Source: Halichoerus grypus
Taxonomy: Eukaryota; Chordata; Mammalia; Carnivora; Phocidae
Reading direction: 5' to 3'
Assembly (NCBI RefSeq): GCF_964656455.1
Contig: NC_135713.1
Span: 189,156,187-189,220,186 of the forward strand
Length of the DNA stretch: 64,000 nucleotides
The notes beneath the pieces were generated by a model. It worked only from the letters and a program-made list of their open reading frames with translations, searched no databases and was not told where the DNA came from. A program made the translations under genes and the position numbers. Positions 42,463 to 53,000 of this stretch are shown piece after piece; position 1 is the first letter of the stretch; each line of letters starts with the position of its first letter.

Positions 42463-44212
42463 GAAGAAGATGGGGTGAACAGATGGGTGGCTAAACTTCA
42501 GGCTGATGACGCTGCCTTTCCACAGCAGGAAAAACACAGACAATTGCAAGTTACTCCTGGGGGAGCAGACTGGAATCAGAGGCAATGCACAGAGCGAGGG
42601 GCATCTTGAGCGACGGCCTTCTCTCGGCCCTGGGGCAGAGCCATCCACAGGCGTGGGGAAGGGGCCTCAGCCCTGGTCCTCCCATGGGGGGGCGGGGGAC
42701 AGCACTCCTCCACACAGGAACAAGGGGAGGAGCCTACACAGTGTTCATCCCTCTCCCCTTTGAGACCACACTCTGGATGGGAAACCGGAATTCCCTGCCC
42801 AGAGCTGACCCTGCTTGGGTGGCCTGTAGTTCTCTTGTTCTGGCTCTTTCTCCTGAGAATGGACAGAAGCAGCATGCGTGTGACGTGCACACTTGGGCCA
42901 AGGGGTGACAGGGGCAGGGATGGGGGAGGGATGGACACAGAGGACATGCTGCTGGGGTATCTACACACACGTGCTGGAAGCCCTTGGTCATGTGCTGATG
43001 AGTGGGGAGCCAGGGGTGCAAAGGGAAGGGGAGATGGCCCAGGCACTGGGGGTCGGGGAACAGTTACCCCAGGCTGCTGTGCTCTGAGAAGGAATCAGAA
43101 CTCTCTGTTCCATCCTGGCCCTTCAGGTCACTGTAGGGGTATACTTGTCAAGGTACACCTTACTTAACAGTTTGTTGGCTTGATTTGTGCCCAACTTAGA
43201 TCTCTGTATGCTGGCCTCCATTTGCACTCTGGCCCCTGCCTGCTGGTGTCGGGGTGGGGGGATTGCTCAGTGGGATCCCTTCGGGGCTGGGGAGATGGCT
43301 GCAGAAGGGCCTCTGGCTCCCAAGCTCTCCTGGCGGGAGCGGGGCCAGGCCTTGCTGGGAGCAGGAGCACACAGGATGGTGCAAGGACCCTGTGTGTGTT
43401 TGGGGGGGGGGTGCTCCTGCTTTTTGTGCTGCCCTCTGTCAGGGGGAGGAGCCTGGAGGCCAGAGACAGACGGCCACAGCCTGGTCCTGAGGGTGTGTGC
43501 CCAGCCGGCCAGGGGAGGGCTCTTAATTATAGAGGTAGCTCCCAAGACACTTCACTGCAAGGCGTGTGGGCGGGGATAGAATGTCAAAAAGAAAACAGGG
43601 AGACAAGAAAACAGAGATAGGACAGCCAGAAATAGCACAGGCCAGGGGGAGATACCAGGGGCCGGAGGTGGTGGTGGATAGGGAGAGGCTGGAAGAGGGT
43701 CAGGACCTCTCCAGAGCATGACGATCCCCCAGTAGGTACCCCCTTACCTACCCCAACCCCCCAACAAGGTGCGATTCCAGAATTTCAGGAACTCAACAGG
43801 ACGGGCTCCAAGCATTGGGACTATATTCTTGAGCTCTGTCCCCCTGGGTTTCTGAGCAACCCCCTCCCCCTGCTGAGAGTTTGGGTGGGGGGGAAGCAGC
43901 AGGGGGAACCCTGCCACCTGAGTCACCCCTCTTGCTGCTCCTGGCCTGGAACAGGCTGACGCAGCTGAGGCCCCACCCACCTGCCAGCCCGCCTGCCCCT
44001 CCTGCTCCCAACAATCCCGGAGAGATGCCTGCCCTGACAGGTGCCCTTCCCACGGAGAGGCTGCCCCTCCCCTGGCACACGCGTGTGCAAGCATGAGAAT
44101 GCTTGCACGTGTGTGCACACACACACAACCCGATGACAGGATTTCTCCTGCACCTGTGGAGAGTGCTTGGGAAAAGGAAGAAGAAACATCAATCAGAGTC
44201 TCCTTCCTTGTA

Positions 44213-44310
44213 TATATGGGGAAACTGAGGCTAGAACCAGGAAAGGAACGTCCCCAAGGTCACACAAGCAAATTCCTGGCAGGCCTGAGACTTGAACCTT
44301 GTCTCCTGCC
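44213..44310 (-). mobile_element. MIR fragment, antisense
   Basis: tggggaaactgaggctagaa, ccccaaggtcacacaagcaa, gacttgaaccttgtctcctg. Confidence 0.65.
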
Positions 44311-44321
44311 TTCCCCCGCGG

Positions 44322-44343
44322 CCCCCCCCCCCCCCCCCCCCCC
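44322..44343 (+). repeat. C homopolymer, 22 bases
   Basis: Uninterrupted C run flanked by further C-rich sequence. Length is likely unreliable in assemblies. Confidence 0.9.
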
Positions 44344-45231
44344 GCCCCAGCCCACTGGTCCCACCAATCTAGGTCTTTTCTATCTCAGCAAAGGTGGGGT
44401 GCGGTGTATGTGTTAGGGGGAGAGGAGAACCAATTTTGTGGGAAGTCACCTCGTGTTGGGACTTCTGGAGGAAAACTTCGGGATTTGAGAGCCAGGGCTG
44501 GGGGGCCACTGGGGCCTTGCTGGGCTGGCCGGCCCTCCCCAGGGGTGGAAATCAGTCACCTCTGCTCACTGCCGCGCAAGCCTCCGCACCAAGAGGGCAC
44601 CACCCAGAGCCACAGTCCTGGATGTCATAGGGACCTTTCCCCCACCTCCCGGGCCTCCGGGCCCCAGACTCCAGCAGGGCGGGACCCGCGGTCAGGGCTT
44701 GGAGCCCCCCTCCCCCGCCCCCCGCCCTGCTACGTGAATCCCTTGTTCCCCAGTCCCATCCTGCGGCCACCAGGGAATTTGAGAGTTGAGATCCCTGAAT
44801 ATTTCATCGTCACCTCAGCCCTGAGTTGAAGCAACAGCCAACTTCGAGCTCATGGATAATTTACGGCCCCGGCAGAGCACCCGGAAGTGGTGAGGGGGAG
44901 GGGCAGGGGGCGTGGGGCCGGGTGAAGCCTGGCCAGGGCCGCGCGGAGGGTGCTGGAGAGAGGCCAGGTCCATCCGAAGTGTGTGTGTGCTTATGTGTGT
45001 GTGTGCGGGGGTGCTCCAAGGCCTGGGACATTTCCATTTTTGAGGATACCAATGGATTACCAAAAAAAAAAAAAAAGGCAAAAACCCACAACCACCACCA
45101 CCAACCAGGTTTGTCAAAATAATTGTACTAAAGGTTAAAGTCATGAGACAAGCATTTTCTGACTTCATTCCTATCCCCGTGTCTCTGTACCTGTGAGCAT
45201 AACCTCATTTGGAGATACCAAAAGCTTTTAT

Positions 45232-45342
45232 TTTTTTTTAAGATTTTACTTTTGAGTAATCTCTACATGCAATGTGGGGCTCAGATTTACAACCCAGAGA
45301 TCGAGTCACCTTGTCCTCCAATTAAGCCAGCCAGGCGCCCCC
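45232..45342 (-). mobile_element. Old tRNA-SINE, antisense
   Basis: ttttgagtaatctctacatg, acccagagatcgagtcacct, taagccagccaggcgccccc. Confidence 0.8.
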
Positions 45343-46086
45343 CCAAAAGCTTTTAATGGAATGTCCTTCATGGCTGTGAGGTCTCTAAAAGGCCCCCTGC
45401 TCCCTACACCCACCAGGGCCAGGGAGAGAGGCCAGACTTGCCACTCAGACTGGCTGAACTGCTCTCCTTCCTAGCTCCCTCCAGGAGGGCCACCAGGATT
45501 TAGCCAAGGGGTCAAGGGAAAAGGAAGGCATCTCATGTGGCTACTCTTTACTGTGCTCCAAGAACGTAATATCCCACTCTTCTCCTAAAAGGAAAGATGA
45601 AAAAGGTGACCCAAATGGAAAATGTCAAGTTCTCCTTGACTCTTCATTGGGAGTAACTTACCTTAGTGAGTTCTTCCCCAGGTTGAAAGGATTAAGTATA
45701 TGTGTGTGGGGAGGGGGCAGTAAAAAAGCAGGCACGTTCTCCCCCTTACCTCAGTTTCCCCACCTGAGTCATGGGTGTGAGAGGTGCTCCCACCCCAAGG
45801 GCTGTTTGGGGGACAGAAGAGATGCTATCCAGGTGCCCTGGCGCTAAGTGGGACCCAGGCAGGTGGTGATTACAGGTGATGCGTCCACAGGTCGGCCTGG
45901 GGCTGGCTCTGGTGGGCAGTTCCAGGCCCCCACATACTCCCACCTAATCCCTGAGTCATTTTGGGGCTAAGCCAGCCTTCTACACTCTCTGGGCCTCAGT
46001 TTCCCCATCCATGAAGGTGGGGCCATCTGCCGGGGCTGTCCTTGGGGAGGAGTGGGAGAGCTGGATGAAGACCCCAGAGCCGGGGG

Positions 46087-46276
46087 GGCGCCTGGGTGGC
46101 TCAGTCGTTAAGCGGCTGCCTTCGGCTCAGGTCATGATCCCAGGGTCCTGGGATCGAGCCCCGCATCGGGCTCCTTGCTCGGTAGGGAGTCTGCTTCTCC
46201 CTCTCCCTCTGCCTGCCACTCCCCCTGCTTGTGCTCTCTCTCTGTCTCTCTCTGTCAAAAAAAAAAAAAAAAAAAA
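46087..46276 (+). mobile_element. Can-SINE with target duplication
   Basis: GGCGCCTGGGTGGCTCAGTC head to TCTGTCAAAAAAA tail; aagaccccagag occurs before (46069-46080) and after the element. The tail lacks the usual AATAAA. Confidence 0.92.
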
Positions 46277-46752
46277 AGACCCCAGAGTGGGGAAGCGGAG
46301 GGGGCGTGGGCCCTGCAGCTGCTAGAACTTCTGCAGTCAGGTTATGCTTCTGGCGTCGGTGCCAACTGGACACAGCCTTCTGACCCAGGGAAGGGGTCCC
46401 TCTCTGTCCCCAGGGGAGACCCTACTCTCCTGGAGAAAGGGGAACACCAGGGTGAGACTTTAAGAACTACTGCTCAAACCTAAGGGGGGATTTCTTCCAT
46501 TAGAATTTACTGGAATTTTGGAAGAGCCTGTAGGACTGTCCCCCTCCACTGGCCCTCACTTCTCAGGATTCAAGAAGGTGCTGGTAAGTGACCCCGGCAA
46601 GTCTGTCCCCAGCCTCCCTAACATGGGCCCAATTCCACGGAGCGGACAATGGCAGGAGGCAGGGGAGGGCAGGCTCTGGAATTGGGGCCGAGATGCAGAA
46701 CCTGACTGCCTGCTCTTCCTTCCCCTCCCTACCCCCTTCTTCCCTCCCCTTT

Positions 46753-46957
46753 TTTTTTTTTTTTTTAAGATTTTATTTATTTATTTGACACAGAGAGAGA
46801 GACAGTGAGAGAGGGAACACAAGCAAGGGGAGTGGGAGAGGGAGAAGCAGGCTTCCCGCTGAGCAGAGAGCCCCATGTGGGGCTCGATCCCCGGACCCTG
46901 GGATCATGACCCGAGCCGAAGGCAGACGCTTAACGACCGAGCCACCCAGGCGCCCCT
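46753..46957 (-). mobile_element. Can-SINE, antisense, full length
   Basis: T(17)AAGATTTTATTTATTTATTT through gagccacccaggcgcccc; flanked by cttccctccc copies. Confidence 0.93.
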
Positions 46958-47226
46958 CTTCCCTCCCTTCTAGAACTCTTTGCCTCCCTCAGTAGGCTGC
47001 AGCAATGTGGGGGCTCTGTCCACACATCTAGCCCCAAAGCCAGCACCTTTCTCTCCTTTCTCTGAGCAGCATCGATCTGGGGGAGAAGAGTTTCAAACCC
47101 AGCTCAGTCACCCCTCAATGTGAGGAACCTGGGACAAGTTGCTTCTCATTCCTCAGCCTCACCTGGAGCAGAAGGGAACTGAGGCCTATGTCACAAGAAT
47201 GTTTAAGACCAAGTGCCCAGCGTATG

Positions 47227-47268
47227 GTAGGTACTCGGTATACTGTCGTAGGTACTCAGTACACTGCA
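47227..47268 (+). repeat. 21-bp imperfect tandem repeat
   Basis: gtaggtactcggtatactgtc followed by gtaggtactcagtacactgca, two mismatched copies inside an old MIR tail. Confidence 0.8.
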
Positions 47269-47902
47269 GTAGTGAAGCTTGCTTCAGGATGGGGTCTTTC
47301 TGGGTCCGGGCATCTCTGTGGCTTCTGAGCCTGGCCCTATTGTGTGAGGTCGCCATCCCCAGTCCCTTTTAGGCCTTCCCTAACCTTCTACCCATTATAC
47401 TACAGATGCTATGACTGATGAGGTGCTGGGTGGGGTTGGGGGGCGGGGTACGGAGGGACCAGGTGAGACAGAAGTGGAGGAGGCAAGGGTGTCTGCAGTG
47501 GGTGGGGTTGGGAGAATGGGCTGGAGGGCCCACGCCGGGACTCCGTCTCACCGGTTTGGGGACCTGGCCTGGCACTGGGGAGACGCTGGTATCGGGGGGG
47601 GGGAGGGGGGTGGTGGCTGCCTAGAAGAGGAGAGCTGAGTAAGGGACACGGGGCTGCAGGGCCTGGGCGAGGGCCTGCCCGTGGGGAGAGGGCCCAGGCC
47701 GGGGCTGGCGTTCCGCCCCCGGGGGATACCCCCCCTCACACACACACCCAGAGACGCCACTCTCAGCTGCACACTTAGACACACACCACACGCTTCTGAA
47801 ATGGCATCCCCTCAACTCTCCCCGTCCCTCCTCCCCAGCTCTATTTTTCTGTCTGATTTATCAGACTAACCATATAATTTATTTATTATAACATTTATTG
47901 TC

Positions 47903-48085
47903 GGGGCACCTGGGTGGCTCAGTCAGTTAAGCGTCTGCCTTCGGCTCAGGTCATGATCCCAGGGTTCTGGGATCGAGTCCCGCATCGGGCTCCCTGCTCC
48001 GCAGGAAGTCTGCTTCTCCCTCTCCCTCTGCCCCTCCCCACTGCTCCTGTGCTCTCTCTAATAAATAAATAAAATCCTCTTAAAA
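47903..48085 (+). mobile_element. Can-SINE
   Basis: GGGGCACCTGGGTGGCTCAG head to TAATAAATAAATAAAATCCT. Flanks acatttattgt / acacttattgt suggest a slightly diverged target duplication. Confidence 0.9.
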
Positions 48086-48109
48086 AACACAACACTTATT
48101 GTTTATTGG

Positions 48110-48240
48110 AGGTCTCTCTGCTGGGACGCAAGCTCCACGAAGGCAGGTGCTTGGCCTGCTTTGCCCACTATTGTATGCCCGCACCTACAGTGCACTTAGC
48201 ACATACTAGGTGCTCAATAAATACGTGCTGAGTGAGCGAA
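48110..48240 (+). mobile_element. L2/MIR-type 3' end
   Basis: gcaagctccacgaaggcagg, acttagcacatactaggtgc, tcaataaatacgtgctgagt. Confidence 0.6.
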
Positions 48241-48512
48241 CCCCTCGAGAAACACATTCACGAAGGCCTGCGCGGTCACGGGGCCATGTGCAGAACCATG
48301 CTCGGTCACCCGTGCGACTGCCACAGACATTCTCCGACACACGCACACAGACCTTCTTGCTCCTGCACACACACCCTGTCAGACTCACACCCAGCTGTCC
48401 AGATTCCGAAGCTCCTACTCACAGCAGGCACGCTCGGGCACATCCCAGCTCCCCAGCCCCTCCCAGAAACGGGGCGGGGCGTCAGTGGAAGCTGACAACA
48501 CAGCAGCTAGGA

Positions 48513-48543
48513 AGGGGTGGGGTGGGGTGGGGTGGGGTGGGGC
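48513..48543 (+). repeat. (GGGGT)n tandem, G-quadruplex-prone
   Basis: Six GGGG tracts spaced by single T residues. Confidence 0.9.
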
Positions 48544-49398
48544 AGGCCCACCCTGGCACCTGCGAGACGCTACCGCTGCGGACCCACCTACGGGAGAGAG
48601 GGAGTGAGGTCACGGGTGCCCTCAGCCTTGACCCAGCCCTGCTGCAGACTGACTCTGGCCTCCCTGTCCTCGTCCCCACCAGAGACCCAGGGGAGGGGTT
48701 TGGGATGAGGCAGAGAGTCCTCCTGGGCACAGAGAGGGGGAGGGCCCAGGCCAGGTCACCTGGCACGTCTGTGGGGAGGGCAGGGGTGCGGGCTTCCCAG
48801 CATCCGCTCCACCCTCGGATAGGAAGAGAAGCCTCCTACACCACCCTGCCCCCTGGGAGGCCTGAAACCTGGGGAGTCGGGCAGAACTGTTACCTGCCTT
48901 TCGTCCTGGCCCAGGGTCCCTCTCCAGAGACGCCCCTTCCCCCCTTCTCCCCCCCGTGGAACACGGGGGAGGACACGGGTGCATCACGGCACTGAACAGT
49001 AGCCACCTGGCATTCCCCTCACCTCTGCACCTCCAGACTCTCTGCCCCCTAGAGCTGATGGAAGACTGGGCAGGAGGATCTGGCAGTCCCACTGCCACCA
49101 CGAGGTCTCATGTTATCAAACTGTATGCCTAGGGCCCCTCTGGCTGCTGAGATGGAGCCCCAACCTCTGCTGAAGAATGGGAGAAGGGGCAGAGAGCAGG
49201 GCAGGGAATGCTTGCTCAGCCCCTCGAGAACCTGGCTCAGGAAATGCCTAGAAAGTAACAACCGGAAATATCCTTAGCCCCCTCCGCATGCTCACCACAC
49301 TCCCCGAGGGAAGCAATGCTGAACCAGGAAAATATAGGACATCCCATCTTAGAAATCTGAAACCGCCTTCCAGCGGCTGCAGAAGGAACTGCGTGCTC

Positions 49399-49412
49399 AC
49401 GCCCCCTGGCGG
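49399..49412 (-). promoter_or_regulatory. CTCF-like motif downstream of P3H4
   Basis: Minus-strand CCGCCAGGGGGCGT matches the CTCF core. Located 0.5 kb past the P3H4 polyadenylation signal. Confidence 0.55.
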
Positions 49413-49885
49413 GCGGATCTGCAATTGCACACTGCTCTCAAAAAAACCCGCCCAGGTCCCCGGAGGCCAAACTGTGCCCCCTTGCCCACCCCATATTTAC
49501 ACAGGAGGGGAGATGGACGCGGAGGGAGGGAACGACCCGCACCCTCAGCCCAGGGGAGACCGGACCCCAGGTACTGCAATTCATTCGACAAGAAACATTT
49601 ATTGAGCACCCACTGCCAGTGAGCCAGGAACCACTGGACTCTCGAGTGCTCTTCATAACATCAGCGGCCCCTCTGCTGTCTCTGAAATCCAGGCTGAGAC
49701 CCAGCTTGGAGGAGCAGGAACCTTCCCTCCAGGAGACTGCCCAGCTGAGGAGAGCACCGGGGAGGAGGATGGGCCATCAGCAGCTGGAGCACCACCATCC
49801 TGTGGCCCAGAGACCCTGAGACCTGGGGAGCAGCACTCACAGGTGGGATGGGATGGGGCCTGGTCAGCTATGTCCGTTGTACATT

Positions 49886-49891
49886 TTTAAT
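49886..49891 (-). terminator. P3H4: P3H4 polyadenylation signal ATTAAA
   Basis: Minus strand GAACTATTTATTAAAAATGTAC, 90 bp past the P3H4 stop. It is the common one-base variant of AATAAA; cleavage expected near 49865-49875. The short 3' UTR is 49870-49980. Confidence 0.7.
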
Positions 49892-49980
49892 AAATAGTTC
49901 TTGCTGCTGCACAGGCTGGTGAGGGCGGTACCACTGGGCTCAGGCTTCCCCAGCTCTTGAGGGGTGCAAGGGTGGCCCTC

Positions 49981-50003
49981 TCATGCTGGTTCAGGCTCCA
50001 GCT
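49981..50003 (-). CDS. P3H4: P3H4 terminal coding exon 8 (23 bp)
   Basis: Residues 438-444 ELEPEPA and stop TGA (complement of 49981-49983). Acceptor CTTCCAG|AGCTGG. Confidence 0.93.
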
Positions 50004-53000
50004 CTGGAAGGGAAAGGAGGGAGCCCCGGGTTAGCCCCGCACCCGCTCCCAACAAGCATCTGGGCGCTGTTCTGGGGGCATAGGGGCAGGCAGGAAGGAG
50101 GCTCCCTGGGGCAGGTCTCAGCGGGGTCCCAGCTCCAGAGAGGATGCCACCCCCTCACATACAAGGTGGGACAGGGTTGGCTAACAGGCTAGAAGCCCCC
50201 AGAGGAGAGGTCCCCACACCCCAACTACCTCTGCCGTGCAGTACAAGGATCCTTCTGTGGCCAACCTCCACCCCAGGTGGCAGCCCCGCCCTCCGCCAGC
50301 ACTGGAGTCACTGACCGGCCTCTGCCTCGTCACCCTTGGCATCCGGCTCCTGCCACCAGTCAGCATAGATGCCCTCCTCGTAGTCCCCCTCCCCCTCGAA
50401 CTCGGTGTCGGAGGGCGGGTCCTTGGGCTCCACGGGAGGCACTGCCTCTTCAAGCTCCATCTAGAGCAGCCCCAGGGTGGGGAGGGAAATGAGGTCACAG
50501 CACGTGCAAACCCAGACGGGCTCCCTTCCTGGATGAGCCCCCCATCCCATCTCAGCCCCCAAAGCCCCTCCTTCCCCAGTCTCAAGATCCCACCAGACAC
50601 TGATGTGAGGGTTTCTCCCACAAGGTCCCACCCCAAACTGCCGCTCCGAGGGCCGATGCTTCCCCAGCAGAGAGTGAATGTCAGCTAAGCGTTCCCTCGC
50701 CAAGGCCCTCCTTTAAAGTATGAATTCCATAGCGAATGCTGCTAGTCCACGTAGTGTGTGCTCATGCAGTTTCCTGGCCAGGAACATGATTACCTCCCCC
50801 CCCACCACCCCGTGCCTGGGTAATGCCTGGACCGCTCTTTTTGACCTCACCAACGCCAGGCGTCAGCTCCAGGATGCGACCCTGGCCGATGAGCCCGGTT
50901 GGACCTGGAGCCCTCCTCTGCTGGCCCGGGCTGACCTCTCCTGAGCACGTGCCTTCCCCACTAGACTGTGAGCTGCTTGGAAAAAGGACTCTGCCTTTCA
51001 TCAACTTGCCCCAGGCCCCCACAGTGTCTGGCAAACAGCAGGCCATGAATAACAGTAATCAAAACGGCACCATTCACTGAGCATCTGTACTAAGTGCTTT
51101 CCATACTCGATCTCATTTCATTGCCACCACAATGGTGTGACGTGGGCATCATCCTCCGAATTCGAGATGCAGGAACGGAAGTTCGAGAGCTACCTAAGAC
51201 TTGCCTGGAGGCTGCCCACCCGGTAAGTGGCGAGGCCAAGTCAGGCTGTTGCCAAAGCCAGGGTGCAAATGGTGTACCCCTGCCCCCGTATGTGACAAGT
51301 AGGGGCATGGGTGAGTGAACGAAGGGGGTAATGAATAAATCAGCACTGAGCACAACACCTCACTGAAATTCAGACTCTCAAACCCTCATTCAGAATCAAG
51401 GTACCACACTGTAGTCCTTCCTTCCTGGCATCCTGCGTTCATTCATTCGCTGGTTCATTCAAACTCCGTTTCCCCACACCAGCTCTGTGGCAGGTGCTGT
51501 GGGAAAGCTGGGAATAACCTGGTCCCCCGTCCCAGAGCACAACCCTCTGGGAGACTGGACAGAGAAGGGGGCTGGGGGAGTGGAGAGGGACCAGGGCTGC
51601 AAATCACTCCAGGTCCGGGGAGGCAGAGGGTCAGAACTGGCACTGCAAGCCAGAAGACAGAGCCAGGGCATGCAGGGAGGGCTTCCTGGAGGAGCTGCCC
51701 CTTGAGCTGGGCTGGGGAGTTATTGGGCAAGACACGTAGAGAAGGGGAGCACAAGAACACTGAGCGGGGAGAGAAGGGCAGGTATCAATGAGGGACAGTG
51801 AATCTCTCCTGCTTCACAGCAGTTGAGTGCCAGGAGGTGGGGCCGAGCTTTGGCACAGTGGCCCGCCGGAAGAAGATCAGAGGTCTCCATCATGGCCCAG
51901 CCTAGAGAGCAGGGGTTCGCTTACCTCATCATCTGACTGCAGGTACATATGTGCAAACTCCAGCAGCTCCCGAAGCTCAGTGGTCTGGTTGTGGTAGAGC
52001 ATGGCCTCCTGAGAGGAGGGGAGGAACGTGGGGTAAGCCAGACCCTGCTGCCAGGTGGGCGAGGATCCACATTGTTAGGATCTGGGTCCTCCCACCCTTT
52101 TTCAGCTCAAAGAGCAGGGAACAGGTATCAGGTCACACGCTGGTGGAAAAAAATCACAGCTGCTTGGAGTGCCTGGGTTAAGGAGGATTCTGAGGGCTCT
52201 ATTAGAAAGAGTTCCCTAATCCATTAGCAATGTCTGCCACACATAAGGAAATCGAGGGTGGCACCATGTGCCCCATGACTGCCAGTCTTGCCCTAGATTC
52301 CCAGGGGTTCCTTAGTTGGTCCAAGCTAGGGGGTCCCTGGGGAAGAAGGGCAAAGGCCAGCGGTGAGAGTGACCAGGGTGGGGCAGGGAGCAGGCGGGGA
52401 TGGACAGGTGTTTTGGGCCTCCCACAGCCCGGGCTCTGTGCTGTCCCAGGAGGTGGTACCACTCCCATTTTGCAGGTGAGACCACATATTCAGAAAGGGT
52501 CAGTAATGTTCCCAGGCCCATTCAGCTGGTGGGGCTGGCTTTGAACCCAGGACTCCAACCACAACCCACAGTCTTTCTTTTCCCTTCGCATCCTGCCTTC
52601 CAAAGAAGCCAGGATTTTTTTTTTATTAAACCGAGAGTGACTCCAAAGGCAGTGCCCACCTCCCGGGGCTGGAAGTCCTCCTCCTCCAGGCCCCAGCGAG
52701 CCCGGTGGAAGCGGTAGTACACCAGGTTCTGCTGCATGACGCTGTCCCCGGGGTCGAAGAGCATGTAGCTGGCGGCGCTGTGGGCGGCCTGGCGCACGTC
52801 GTTCACTGCGGGCAGGACAGGAGTGAGAACTAGTCCTGGTGCCTCCCCACCTTCAGGGACAATGTCTTCCTAGCCCATCCCTATTTCCCAACTCAGTCCA
52901 GTGCTCCCGGCTCCCCAGCTGCCTCTCAGAAGATCTTTTGGCCACCTCACCGCACCCAAATAATAATGCAAGCTAGAATGTACTGGGAACTTGCCATGTG

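Larger units (their letters stand above)
39271..49870. other. Intergenic region JUP-P3H4
   Basis: No gene recognised. Contains Can-SINEs (42350, 46087, 46753, 47903), MIR and L2 fragments, an AC microsatellite (about 42257-42283), a 22-base C run (44322-44343) and a GGGGT tandem (48513-48543). A 261-codon plus-strand frame at 48210-48995 has no recognisable features. The stretches 42.5-44.2 and 44.4-45.2 kb look unique without coding signal. Confidence 0.6.

Noticed and set aside
48210..48995. 261-codon plus-strand open frame
   Set aside because: Starts in an L2/MIR tail and crosses a GGGGT tandem; no recognisable protein features.
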